Assembly: GCF_017834145.1 (NCBI RefSeq)
Contig: NZ_JAFIDA010000001.1
Coordinates: 434,001 to 498,000, forward strand
Direction of reading: 5' to 3'
DNA: 64,000 nucleotides
From: Leucobacter exalbidus
Lineage (GTDB): Bacteria; Actinomycetota; Actinomycetes; Actinomycetales; Microbacteriaceae
The notes beneath the pieces are model-generated. The model was given only the letters and a program-made list of their open reading frames with translations. It ran no database searches and was not told the origin of the DNA. Position 1 is the first letter of the stretch. The number at the start of each line of letters is the position of its first letter. This document shows, one piece after another, positions 56,634-64,000 of the stretch. The translations under genes were made by a program, and so were the position numbers.

Positions 56634-57542
56634 CTACTCCCCCGCGTGAGCGGTTACATCGTGATGTTCGAAGGTATCGCCCTGGCCGGTCAGATGCCAG
56701 ATAACGTACGCGACCGTGTCTTGAACCGCTTCATAGTGCACCAGGTGACCCGAATCCGGGATCACGCGCAGCGTGGAACCTGCGATGCGGCGGTGCAGCT
56801 CGAGTTGCTTGGCGAGCGGGGTAATATCGTCGCGTTTCCCCGCAATAATCAGGGTGGGCATGGTGTACACCGCGGTCGCTTCGAGCACCGTGTGTGACAC
56901 CGAGGCGCGAAACGCGTCAAGCAGCGTCTTCGCGTCAGAAAAACTACTGAAGTAGGCGGCGTGCTGCCCCTGGATCCAACGGCGCAGCTCACGGTCACGT
57001 GTCTTCGCCATCACCTCGGTCATGCCGCGCACGATGAGGCCGTTACCGAGCAGGGCACGGGCCGGCGTCTCGGGCAGCCAATCGGCCACGCGGTAGTAGC
57101 CGATCGCGAGCTGCGTGAGCACCGCCTGCGGCCCCTCGAGCGCGGGGGCCGAAATGGGATTGATCAAGATCGCGCGCACCGGATCAAGACCGGCCTGCAG
57201 CGCGGCCGTCACCACCAGGGTGCCAAATGAATGGCCCAGGATCGCGAACTTCTCGGGAGCGACCTCGCGTGCGAACGCGCACAGCCACTCGCCGTACAGC
57301 GCAATATCGTGTGTGCGGCCGGGCACCGCTGGCGTCTGCCCAAAGCCGGGCAGATCGGGCACGAGAATGCGCACGCCGGGCTGCTGGCGGGAGAGTTCTT
57401 CGGCGATACCGGCTAGACCGTGGTGATCACCGCGAAAGCCGTGCACGAAAATGATGGTTTCACCATCATCGGGGCCGTGCTGCCACACTCGGGTGGGCAC
57501 GCCCAACGTCTGAACGGTCAGTGTTGGTTGGGCATTAGTCAC
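56634..57542 (-). CDS. Alpha/beta hydrolase
   Basis: A 302-residue alpha/beta-fold hydrolase. FVHGFRGDHHG supplies the oxyanion region, the nucleophile elbow is GHSFGT near residue 104, and DSGHLVHYE near residue 270 provides the catalytic histidine. No signal peptide; substrate unknown. GTG start; 5 bp upstream of the RNA methylase gene, same strand, so part of a three-gene run with the PAP2 gene. Confidence 0.88.
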   Translation of the reverse strand: MTNAQPTLTVQTLGVPTRVWQHGPDDGETIIFVHGFRGDHHGLAGIAEELSRQQPGVRILVPDLPGFGQTPAVPGRTHDIALYGEWLCAFAREVAPEKFAILGHSFGTLVVTAALQAGLDPVRAILINPISAPALEGPQAVLTQLAIGYYRVADWLPETPARALLGNGLIVRGMTEVMAKTRDRELRRWIQGQHAAYFSSFSDAKTLLDAFRASVSHTVLEATAVYTMPTLIIAGKRDDITPLAKQLELHRRIAGSTLRVIPDSGHLVHYEAVQDTVAYVIWHLTGQGDTFEHHDVTAHAGE

Positions 57543-57665
57543 ACAGCTATCGTAGCTTCCGCCTCTGACAGGGGTCTGGACTCCCCCGCGTGCTGCCCGT
57601 GCGCGCGTTGCGCATCGGGCGTGTCAGGGGTGGCCGGTAGCATCGAGGTAACGAAAGGATTTGCC

Positions 57666-58367
57666 GTGACCAATACTCTCCCCCTCTGGGCCACGCACCT
57701 TGCCGTGTTTGACACCGAAACCACCGGCGTCGACACCGCTGAAGCACGTATCGTGAGCGCCGCCGTAGCCCTGCTCGGCCCCGCAGGCGAGGTCCTTGAA
57801 CGCTATGACTGGCTGATTGATCCGGGCGTTGAAATCCCCGAAGGTGCCGCCAATGTGCACGGCATCACGACTGAGATTGCGCAGTCCAGCGGCATGGCCG
57901 CGGGCGTGGGCGTCGCGCAGATCGTCGCGCAGCTGCGCGAGATGATCGATCGCGGGTACCCGATCGTCGCGTATAACGCACCATTTGACCTCAGCCTCAT
58001 GGCCGCTGAGGCTGCTCGCCACGGAGTGGCCTGGCCTGCCGAGGTCGCCCCCGTGCTTGATCCGCTGCTGCTTGATAAGCAGTTTGATCGATACCGCAAG
58101 GGTAAGCGCACGCTCGAGGCCACCGCGGCGCACTACGGCGTAGAGCTGGGTAACGCCCACGACGCCGGCGAAGACGCAATTGCGGCGGGCCGCGTGATGC
58201 AGGCCATCGCGAAGAAGTACGCCGACGTCGCGCCGCCCGAGCTCGACGAACTGCACCGCGCCCAAATTGGGTGGGCGGTCGCCCAGGCCGAGAACTTCCA
58301 GGCCTACATGCGCCGCGCGCGCGACCCGCTGTTTGTCGCTGACGGCCGCTGGCCGGTGCGCGGCTAA
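57666..58367 (+). CDS. DnaQ-type 3'-5' exonuclease
   Basis: A 233-residue DEDDh exonuclease. ExoI FDTETTG near residue 16, ExoII NAPFDLSLM near residue 104, and ExoIII HDAGEDA near residue 160 are all present. Stand-alone proofreading-like or RNase T-like domain. GTG at 57666 follows AAAGGA. Divergent from the hydrolase; a single-gene unit. Confidence 0.92.
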   Translation: MTNTLPLWATHLAVFDTETTGVDTAEARIVSAAVALLGPAGEVLERYDWLIDPGVEIPEGAANVHGITTEIAQSSGMAAGVGVAQIVAQLREMIDRGYPIVAYNAPFDLSLMAAEAARHGVAWPAEVAPVLDPLLLDKQFDRYRKGKRTLEATAAHYGVELGNAHDAGEDAIAAGRVMQAIAKKYADVAPPELDELHRAQIGWAVAQAENFQAYMRRARDPLFVADGRWPVRG

Positions 58368-58405
58368 CTGCAGTTCACGCAGCGCGTGCGCTGCGGCAGG
58401 TGTCT

Positions 58406-58445
58406 TGAGCCTGGCCGATGCCCCATGGGGCGGCGGCCAGGCTCA
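58406..58445. terminator. Hairpin 3' of the exonuclease gene
   Basis: 12-bp stem TGAGCCTGGCCG / CGGCCAGGCTCA; the loop folds further through CCCC/GGGG. Confidence 0.75.
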
Positions 58446-58492
58446 GTGCTTTCCCGAGGCATCTCGATCCTCAGGCACCGCTAGAGACAACA

Positions 58493-58530
58493 AAACAGCG
58501 GCCAAACCCCGAAAGGTTTGGCCGCTGTTT
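58493..58530. terminator. Second hairpin; rpmE2 terminator
   Basis: 16-bp perfect stem AAACAGCGGCCAAACC and complement with a 6-nt loop; its A-rich end gives a U-tract on either strand. Confidence 0.88.
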
Positions 58531-58545
58531 GTATACAGCAGCTGC

Positions 58546-58794
58546 TTACGCGCCGAAGGCCTTGAAGCGCTGGTTGAACTTCTCGACGCGACCGGCCGAG
58601 TCCATGATGCGCTGCTTGCCCGTGTAGAACGGGTGCGAAGCGCTCGAGATCTCTACGTCAAGAACGGGGTACGTTTCGCCGTCGAGCTCGATCGTCTTGC
58701 TGCTGGTCAGCGTGGAGCGCGTGAGGAACGTCTCCCCCGACGCCAGGTCGCGGAACACGATTGCGTTGTACTCGGGGTGGATGTCGGTCTTCAT
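58546..58794 (-). CDS. rpmE2: Ribosomal protein bL31, type B (zinc-independent)
   Basis: An 82-residue type B L31. [19 protein letters not shown] and [12 protein letters not shown] are diagnostic, and the CxxC zinc motifs of the primary L31 are absent. This paralogue usually replaces the zinc form when zinc is scarce under Zur control; I saw no clear Zur box in the 134 bp upstream. ATG at 58794 follows AAGGA. The AT-rich 58800-58890 probably contains its promoter. Confidence 0.95.
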   Translation of the reverse strand: MKTDIHPEYNAIVFRDLASGETFLTRSTLTSSKTIELDGETYPVLDVEISSASHPFYTGKQRIMDSAGRVEKFNQRFKAFGA

Positions 58795-58928
58795 GAGTGT
58801 CCTTAAAAAAATCGCGTGGTCATGGTGCGACGCGCGCACCGAAGCGTATGCGGTTTCCCGCGCCAATGTTCAACTCTATCAGAAAGAGTGAATGCATTTA
58901 CCCACCTCACGGCGGGCGTGTCGAGAAA

Positions 58929-59714
58929 CTAGGGTCGAGCGGTCGCCGCGTAGCGGCCGTTTGCCTCTGCCAGCTCAAACTGCATGCCGAATGTCACCTC
59001 GAGATTCTCGGCGGTCAGCGTCTCAGCAATCGGGCCAGCGGCCTGCACCTTGCCACCGCGCATCATGAGCACGTGGGTGAACCCCGGCGGAATTTCTTCC
59101 ACGTGGTGGGTCACCATGATCATGGCGGGCGAGTACGGTGAACGCGCAAAGCCCGAGAGCATCTGCAGCAGGCGCTCACGCGCCCCCAGGTCGAGGCTCG
59201 CGCTGGGCTCATCAAGCAGCAGCATCTCCGGGTCGGTCATCACGGCGCGGGCGATCATGGCGCGCTTCTGCTCGCCATCGCTGAGCGTGCCGAACGTGTT
59301 GTCAGCGAAATCGGCAAGATCCCACTCGGCAAGCACGCGCTCGGCCTGACGCACGTCAATGCTGTCGTACTGCTCGTTCCAACGCCCCTCAACCGAGTAG
59401 GCAGCGGTCAGCACCACATCGCGCACCAGTTCGTGTGCGGGGATGCGGCGCGCCGAAGCCGACGACACAAAGCCGATGCGGGTGCGCAGGTCAAACACGT
59501 CAACCTTGCCGAGGCGTTCGTCGAGCACGTCGACGCTGCCCGTGGTGGGGTAGTCGGCTGCCATCGCGAGCTTCATCAGCGTGGTTTTTCCTGCCCCGTT
59601 GGGGCCAAGCACCACCCAACGCTCAGAATCTTCAACCGACCAACTCACGTTATCGAGAATCGGGCGTTGATTTCGCACGTATGAAACATCGTTGAGGCGC
59701 AGCACGTTGGTCAT
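58929..59714 (-). CDS. ABC transporter ATP-binding protein
   Basis: A 261-residue ABC ATPase. Walker A GPNGAGKTTLM near residue 38, signature LSDGEQKR near residue 143, Walker B MLLLDEPSASLDL and H-loop VTHHVEEIPPGF. The sequence resembles ModF/YlmA-type cytoplasmic ABC proteins encoded without a permease. Divergent from serB; neighbours give no substrate clue. The stop lies 134 bp from the rpmE2 start. Confidence 0.9.
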   Translation of the reverse strand: MTNVLRLNDVSYVRNQRPILDNVSWSVEDSERWVVLGPNGAGKTTLMKLAMAADYPTTGSVDVLDERLGKVDVFDLRTRIGFVSSASARRIPAHELVRDVVLTAAYSVEGRWNEQYDSIDVRQAERVLAEWDLADFADNTFGTLSDGEQKRAMIARAVMTDPEMLLLDEPSASLDLGARERLLQMLSGFARSPYSPAMIMVTHHVEEIPPGFTHVLMMRGGKVQAAGPIAETLTAENLEVTFGMQFELAEANGRYAATARP

Positions 59715-59775
59715 GTTCTTAGCCTAACGAGTTCACCCGTGCGGCAGGGTGCGGCACGCTGCATAGACTGGGAGC

Positions 59776-60414
59776 ATGACAGTGTCTCCCCTTGTTGTGC
59801 TCGATTGTGATTCCACCACCATTCAGGATGAGGTGATTGAACTCATCGCCGATGCCGCGGGTAGCCGCGCGGCCGTCGCCGAGGTCACCGAACGTGCCAT
59901 GCGCGGCGAACTCGACTTCGCCGAGAGCCTGCGTGAGCGCGTCGCCACACTGGCCGGCACCGCCGATACCGTGTTCGCCGACACATATGCGCGCATTCGC
60001 CTGACCCCAGGCATTCGTGAACTGGTGGCCGAGGTGCACCGCCGCGGCGGCAAGGTGGGCGTCGTCTCTGGCGGCTTCCACGAGGTGCTCGACCCGCTCG
60101 CGAAAGAGCTGGGGCTCGATTTCTGGCGCGCCAACCGCCTCGAGGTGGTTGATGGGGCACTCACCGGCCGCACCGTGGGGCCGATCATTGACGCCTCAGC
60201 CAAGGCCGACGCCCTGCAGGAGTGGGCCACAGACAGCGGCATCGCGCTTTCGGCAACCGTCGCCATCGGTGATGGAGCGAATGATCTCGAGATGATGAAG
60301 GTCGCCCAGATCGGCGTGTCTTTCAACGGCAAGCCCGTCGTCGTCGAGCGCGCTGACGAGGCCATCGAGGGCGATCTTGCGCTCGCGATCCCGCTGCTCG
60401 ATCGCCTGAGCTAG
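59776..60414 (+). CDS. serB: Phosphoserine phosphatase
   Basis: A 212-residue HAD phosphatase (phosphoserine to serine). Motif I VLDCDSTTI supplies the nucleophile and acid aspartates; motif II VSGGFHEV; motif III with lysine KADALQEW; motif IV GDGANDLEM. It lacks the N-terminal ACT domain of longer SerB forms. ATG at 59776. Convergent with fabG across a terminator. Confidence 0.93.
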   Translation: MTVSPLVVLDCDSTTIQDEVIELIADAAGSRAAVAEVTERAMRGELDFAESLRERVATLAGTADTVFADTYARIRLTPGIRELVAEVHRRGGKVGVVSGGFHEVLDPLAKELGLDFWRANRLEVVDGALTGRTVGPIIDASAKADALQEWATDSGIALSATVAIGDGANDLEMMKVAQIGVSFNGKPVVVERADEAIEGDLALAIPLLDRLS

Positions 60415-60442
60415 GCCTGACCGGGCAAAGTCCCCAAGAAAA

Positions 60443-60477
60443 CGAGTGGGTGGCAAACTGTGCCTGCCACCCACTCG
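60443..60477. terminator. Bidirectional terminator between serB and fabG
   Basis: 13-bp stem CGAGTGGGTGGCA and complement with a 9-nt loop. Confidence 0.85.
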
Positions 60478-60540
60478 CGAGGCTGTCTGCCTCGTGCTGA
60501 TCCGGATCATTGCCGACCCGGCCCCAGCCTCAGTTCGTGC

Positions 60541-61251
60541 CTAGTGCCCCATGCCCAGGCCACCGTCGACCGGAATCACGGCGCCCGAGATATAGGCGGC
60601 GTCGTCGCCCGCGAGGAACGAAGCAACGCCCGCGATCTCTGACACCTGCGCGAAGCGCGCGGCGGGGATCGACGCGAGGTACTTCTGCTGCTGCTCTTCG
60701 GGGAGCGCTGCGGTCATGTCGGTTTCGACGAATCCGGGGGCGATCACGTTGGCGGTGATGTTTCGTGACCCGAGCTCGCGCGTCAGTGACCGCGCAAAGC
60801 CGACGAGCGCGGCCTTTGACGACGAGTAGTTGATCTGCCCGGGTGAGCCGTACAGGCCGACGACGCTCGAGAGCATGATGACGCGCCCGAAGCGACCCTT
60901 GAGGAAGCCCTTAGCTGCACGCTTCACGACGCGGAACGTGCCCGTGAGGTTCGTGTCGATGACGCTCGTGAACTCTTCTTCAGACATGCGCAGCAGCAGC
61001 GTGTCCTTCGTGATGCCGGCGTTGGCCACCAGCACCTCGATCGGGCCGTACTCGGCCTCGACCTGCGTGAACGCGGCGTCGATGGATGCCGCATCGGTGA
61101 TGTCGGCCCGCACGGTGAGCGCGCCCTCGGGGCCTTCGCCCGAACGTGCGGTCACGGCGACCCGGTGGCCATCGGCGAGCAACCGCTCGGCAATTGCGTA
61201 CCCAATGCCGCGATTGCCACCCGTGATGAGAACGGTGCGCGAGGTAGTCAT
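60541..61251 (-). CDS. fabG: 3-oxoacyl-ACP reductase
   Basis: A 236-residue short-chain dehydrogenase. Cofactor motif TGGNRGIGYAI, NAG motif VANAGITKDTL, and catalytic Ser/Tyr/Lys in SSVVGLYGSPGQINYSSSKAA. The FabG call rests on NAGITKD and the overall closeness to the 3-oxoacyl-ACP reductases of fatty acid synthesis; in lineages with FAS I such genes can serve other roles. ATG at 61251, divergent from DUF3099. Confidence 0.87.
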   Translation of the reverse strand: MTTSRTVLITGGNRGIGYAIAERLLADGHRVAVTARSGEGPEGALTVRADITDAASIDAAFTQVEAEYGPIEVLVANAGITKDTLLLRMSEEEFTSVIDTNLTGTFRVVKRAAKGFLKGRFGRVIMLSSVVGLYGSPGQINYSSSKAALVGFARSLTRELGSRNITANVIAPGFVETDMTAALPEEQQQKYLASIPAARFAQVSEIAGVASFLAGDDAAYISGAVIPVDGGLGMGH

Positions 61252-61349
61252 AGAGATCCTTCCGTCGATGAAACTTGGCTCCAGCTTAGTGAAGCCCGGG
61301 GTACGTCTCAGCCATACGGCGTAGGCTGAAGAGGTTGAAGAGGGAGCGC

Positions 61350-61760
61350 ATGAGCCAGGAATATCGTGTCACGTCTGCAGGAGTGAGTGCCGCCGAAGAC
61401 CGGTCGCACCGCATGCGCATGTATTTCATTGCTATGGCGCTGCGGGTGGCTTGCGTGGTCTCACTTTTCTGGGTGCACGGCTGGTGGGTCATTCTGCCCG
61501 CGATCGGCACCGTGGTGCTCCCCTGGTTCGCCGTGATGGTCGGTAACGCCGTCGCGACTGAGACCCGCACCGAGGTCGACGCGCCCGAGCCGCTCGAGAT
61601 TCACGCCGCCCCCGAGGCTGACAGCCCCGCCGATGAGCCGACACTCATTGTGCTTGATGTTGAGCCGGCACGCCGCTCTGCCCGATCGGCCGCCCCCGGT
61701 TACTCCGAGGGCCGTACTGCAGATCGCACCGCCGATCACGCTCCCGAGGACGCCTCATGA
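61350..61760 (+). CDS. DUF3099 membrane protein
   Basis: A 136-residue DUF3099 protein with two helices (about residues 24-45 and 48-68) joined by WVHGWWV, then a hydrophilic acidic C-terminus. ATG 61350 follows GAGGGAG. Its stop overlaps the next start by four bases (ATGA). Function unknown; often near SURF1. Confidence 0.88.
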   Translation: MSQEYRVTSAGVSAAEDRSHRMRMYFIAMALRVACVVSLFWVHGWWVILPAIGTVVLPWFAVMVGNAVATETRTEVDAPEPLEIHAAPEADSPADEPTLIVLDVEPARRSARSAAPGYSEGRTADRTADHAPEDAS

Positions 61761-61999
61761 GCGGCGTCATTACGCCCGGCATTCTCGGCGGCACCACCTC
61801 GCTGAGATACGAGTGCTCACGCGCGGGCTGCCGCGACGAGGCCGCCTACGCACTGCTGTGGCGCAACCCCAAGATCCACGCCGAAGACCGGCGCAAGACA
61901 TGGCTCGCATGTGAGCCCCACCTACCCACGCTGCGCGATTTCCTTGAGACGCGGGGATTCCCGCTCGAGGTGCGCACGATCGAGGAGATCGATGACTGA
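61757..61999 (+). CDS. Small Cys-containing conserved protein
   Basis: An 80-residue protein: RYECSRAGCRDEAAYAL near residue 17 and WLACEPHLPTLRDFLE near residue 49, giving C-x4-C plus C..H, a possible small zinc site. Homologues in actinobacteria are sometimes labelled acetone carboxylase without support. Overlaps DUF3099 by 4 bp and SURF1 by 8 bp, so the three genes are translated as a coupled set. Confidence 0.85.
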   Translation: MSGVITPGILGGTTSLRYECSRAGCRDEAAYALLWRNPKIHAEDRRKTWLACEPHLPTLRDFLETRGFPLEVRTIEEIDD

Positions 62000-62909
62000 C
62001 ACGCAGACCACCGGCGCCCCCGCCGCTGTGGCCGACGCATCCACCCCGAGCGAAATGCCCGGCTGGTCGTTCTTACGGTCGCGTCGCTGGTTGGGGTATT
62101 TCACCATGATGCTGATCTTCTCGATCGCGTGTGTCTGGTTGGGTAACTGGCAGTTCGAGCGCCGCGGCGAGGCCCGCGCCGAGATTGACCGCATCGACGC
62201 CAACTACGGCGCCCCGGCCATCCCGCTCGCCGAAGAGATCCCCGACCCCGCTTCGTTTGATGAGTCGCTGCAGAAGTGGCGCACCGCCACCGTGACGGGC
62301 ACATATGTGGGCGACCCTGTGCTGGCTCGCAACCGGCCCGGGCCCGACGGGGTGGGCTCAGACATGATTCAGGCGCTGCAGACCACCGACGGTCGCGTGT
62401 TCTACGTCGATCGCGGCTGGGTGCCGGTGGACGGTAACGCCGCCGAGTCGGCTGGATTCGATATGGCGCAGCTCCCCCAGGCCCCCCAGGGCACGGTCAC
62501 CGTTGAGGTGCGGTTGCGCGCGGCTGAGCCCGAGATCTCAGGGCGCACCTCGAGCGCGCTCACGGTCCCCAGTATCGATGTGCCCGCCGTTGCGCAGATC
62601 ACGGGCATTGAGGCAGAAACCTACACCGGTGCCTACGGCATGCTCGTGAGCGAGTCGCCCGCGGGTGAACACGGGGCACTGCCCGCGAAGCCTGAGCGCG
62701 ATGAGGGGCCGCACCTCTCATACGCACTGCAGTGGTACGTCTTCATCTTGATCGCCGGCATCGGCGTGCTGTACGCCGCCAAGCGCGAGTACCGCACGTT
62801 CAACGAGGGCAGTGACGCCGTCGCAGAGCTCGAGCGCCGTGATGCGGTGCGCAAGCGCCGTCGCGGCCCCAGCGATGCCGATATTGAGGATGAGCTGCTC
62901 GGCAACTGA
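61992..62909 (+). CDS. SURF1 family protein
   Basis: A 305-residue SURF1 protein, involved in haem-copper oxidase assembly. An N-terminal helix (about residues 34-54: YFTMMLIFSIACVWLGNWQF) and a C-terminal helix (about 248-268: WYVFILIAGIGVLYAA) flank an extracytoplasmic domain; FYVDRGWVP and the RRGEA segment after the first helix are conserved. I chose the ATG at 61992 after GGAGATCG. C-terminus charged. Followed by a strong terminator. Confidence 0.92.
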   Translation: MTDTQTTGAPAAVADASTPSEMPGWSFLRSRRWLGYFTMMLIFSIACVWLGNWQFERRGEARAEIDRIDANYGAPAIPLAEEIPDPASFDESLQKWRTATVTGTYVGDPVLARNRPGPDGVGSDMIQALQTTDGRVFYVDRGWVPVDGNAAESAGFDMAQLPQAPQGTVTVEVRLRAAEPEISGRTSSALTVPSIDVPAVAQITGIEAETYTGAYGMLVSESPAGEHGALPAKPERDEGPHLSYALQWYVFILIAGIGVLYAAKREYRTFNEGSDAVAELERRDAVRKRRRGPSDADIEDELLGN

Positions 62910-62923
62910 TCAGACAACGGGTA

Positions 62924-62963
62924 TTAAAAATGGTCTTGGCGAAATCGCCAAGACCATTTTTAA
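62924..62963. terminator. SURF1 terminator
   Basis: 19-bp perfect stem starting TTAAAAATGGTCTTGGCGA with an AA loop; A- and T-tracts on both arms make it work in both directions. Confidence 0.92.
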
Positions 62964-62970
62964 TGCCCTG

Positions 62971-63002
62971 CGTGTGTAGCGTGCATGTGCACGCTACACA
63001 CG
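62971..63002. terminator. Hairpin 3' of the ABC-F gene
   Basis: 15-bp perfect stem CGTGTGTAGCGTGCA and complement around TG, 4 bp beyond the ABC-F stop on the minus strand. Confidence 0.82.
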
Positions 63003-63006
63003 ATTG

Positions 63007-64000
63007 CTAGGAAAGCTCGATCAGATCGAGGTAATCCTTCGACCAGTGGTCTTCGGTCGCCTCGGGCATAATCAGCACGCGCTCGGGGTTCAGCGCTTCG
63101 ACAGCGCCGTGATCGTGAGACACGAGCACCACTGCACCGGTGAAGTGCGCCAGCGCGTCGAGAATCTCTTCGCGGCTCGCGGGGTCAAGGTTGTTCGTGG
63201 GCTCATCGAGCAGCAACACGTTGGCGCTCGATACCACGAGCATGGCCAGCGCGAGACGAGTCTTCTCGCCGCCCGAGAGCACTCCGGCCGGCTTCAGCAC
63301 GTCATCGCCCGTGAACAGGAACGAGCCCAGCACGCGGCGCGCTTCCATCTCGGTGAGGTGCTGTGACACCGACACCATGTTCTGCAGCACGCTGGCCTTG
63401 ACGTCGAGCGTCTCGTGCTCCTGCGCGTAGTAGCCAACCTTCAGGCCGTGGCCCTCGATGATCTCACCGGTGTCGGGAGCATCGACCTGCGCGAGCATGC
63501 GCAGCAGCGTGGTCTTGCCCGCACCGTTGAGGCCCAGCACAACCACCTTTGAACCGCGGTCGATCGCGAGATCAACGCCGGCAAAGATTTCGAGCGAGCC
63601 GTACGACTTCGACAGTCCCTGCGCCATCAGCGGAGTCTTGCCACAGGGCGAGGGATCGGGGAAGCGCAGCTTCGCAACGCGATCAACCTGACGCACCTCG
63701 TCAAGGCTCGACAGCATCTTCTCGGCGCGGGCCACCATCTGGTGAGCCGACGCAGCCTTTGAAGCCTTTGCACCGAAGCGGGCAGCCTGGTCCTTGAGCG
63801 CCGAAGCCTTCTTCTCGACGTTGGTGCGCTCCTTGCGGCGGCGCTCCTCATCGGCGGCACGCTGACGCAGGTACAGCTTCCAGTTCATGTTGTAGGTGTC
63901 GATGACCTGACGGTTCGCGTCAAGGTAGAAGACGCGGTTGACGGTCTCGCCCACGAGCTCGATATCGTGAGAAATCACGATCACGCCGCCCTTGTAGGTC
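63007..64000 (-). CDS. ABC-F family ATPase, 3' part
   Basis: The gene enters from the right edge; 331 codons are visible and the start lies beyond 64000. Visible are the end of the first ABC domain (VIVISHDIELV), the charged inter-domain linker (residues rich in R, E and K), and the whole second domain: Walker A GLNGAGKTTLLR, signature LSGGEKTRLALAM, Walker B LLLDEPTNNLDP, and SHDHGAVEAL. ABC-F proteins act on the ribosome (translation factors such as EttA, or antibiotic protection); which subtype is unclear. Confidence 0.92.
   Translation of the reverse strand, partial: TYKGGVIVISHDIELVGETVNRVFYLDANRQVIDTYNMNWKLYLRQRAADEERRRKERTNVEKKASALKDQAARFGAKASKAASAHQMVARAEKMLSSLDEVRQVDRVAKLRFPDPSPCGKTPLMAQGLSKSYGSLEIFAGVDLAIDRGSKVVVLGLNGAGKTTLLRMLAQVDAPDTGEIIEGHGLKVGYYAQEHETLDVKASVLQNMVSVSQHLTEMEARRVLGSFLFTGDDVLKPAGVLSGGEKTRLALAMLVVSSANVLLLDEPTNNLDPASREEILDALAHFTGAVVLVSHDHGAVEALNPERVLIMPEATEDHWSKDYLDLIELS

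Noticed and set aside
58795-58928. Zur box upstream of rpmE2
   Set aside because: No sequence close to the actinobacterial Zur palindrome was found, although regulation by zinc is expected from the protein type.

Overview
The window is chromosomal DNA of a high-GC actinobacterium, most likely a member of the Microbacteriaceae; Leucobacter is my guess for the genus, from gene order and protein character only. The evidence is the GC-rich codon use and a set of actinobacterial neighbourhoods: glnA2-glnE, glnA1-RDD-DUF4191, lpd-sucB, PAC2-sigA-DUF7455-parE/parC, sepH-DUF4193-DUF3093-dut-DUF3710-DUF3159, and DUF3099-small Cys protein-SURF1. No tRNA, rRNA or CRISPR array was seen.

Layout. 0-3.1 kb: metallo-beta-lactamase-fold hydrolase, universal stress protein and a long GapB-type GAPDH, all on the minus strand. 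3.3-7.7 kb: methionine importer metQ-metN-metI, then a Nif3-like protein and a DUF164 coiled-coil protein. 7.7-8.1 kb: RNase P RNA with its own -10 box and terminator. 8.1-13.8 kb: methionine aminopeptidase, a SPOR-like small protein, glnA2 and glnE. 13.8-17.3 kb: an accessory patch with a possible small transcript, a candidate small lipoprotein, a DUF808 membrane protein and a VOC gene split by a 602-bp IS21-derived element. 17.4-24 kb: glnA1 under a GlnR-type box, RDD and DUF4191 membrane proteins, and the E2/E3 subunits of the 2-oxoacid dehydrogenases.

24-33 kb: PAC2 protein, primary sigma factor, DUF7455 protein, topoisomerase IV ParE and ParC, and a phosphodiesterase. 33-43 kb: SepH, DUF4193, DUF3093, dUTPase, DUF3710, DUF3159, aconitase and DXP synthase. 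43-50 kb: M23 peptidase, TrpF, a MarR/DHA2-efflux operon with a well-formed double operator and a frameshifted transporter, and an orphan AAA-type ATPase behind four 9-bp AT-rich iterons. 50-55 kb: a PucR regulator next to a three-gene unit (fold-III PLP enzyme, ion-coupled transporter, N-acyl-D-amino-acid deacylase) that looks like a D-amino-acid catabolic cluster. 55-64 kb: PAP2 enzyme, SpoU RNA methylase, alpha/beta hydrolase, DnaQ-type exonuclease, Zn-independent L31, ABC ATPase, SerB, FabG, DUF3099, small Cys protein, SURF1 and an ABC-F protein that runs off the right edge.

Nitrogen control ties several genes together: GlnE next to glnA2 is expected to adenylylate GlnA1 (its target tyrosine is visible), and glnA1 carries a GlnR-type box. 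The least ordinary pieces are the IS-derived element with target duplication inside the VOC gene, the iteron-controlled ATPase, the D-amino-acid cluster and the double-operator MarR/MFS operon. I found no clear multi-gene defence or secretion system.
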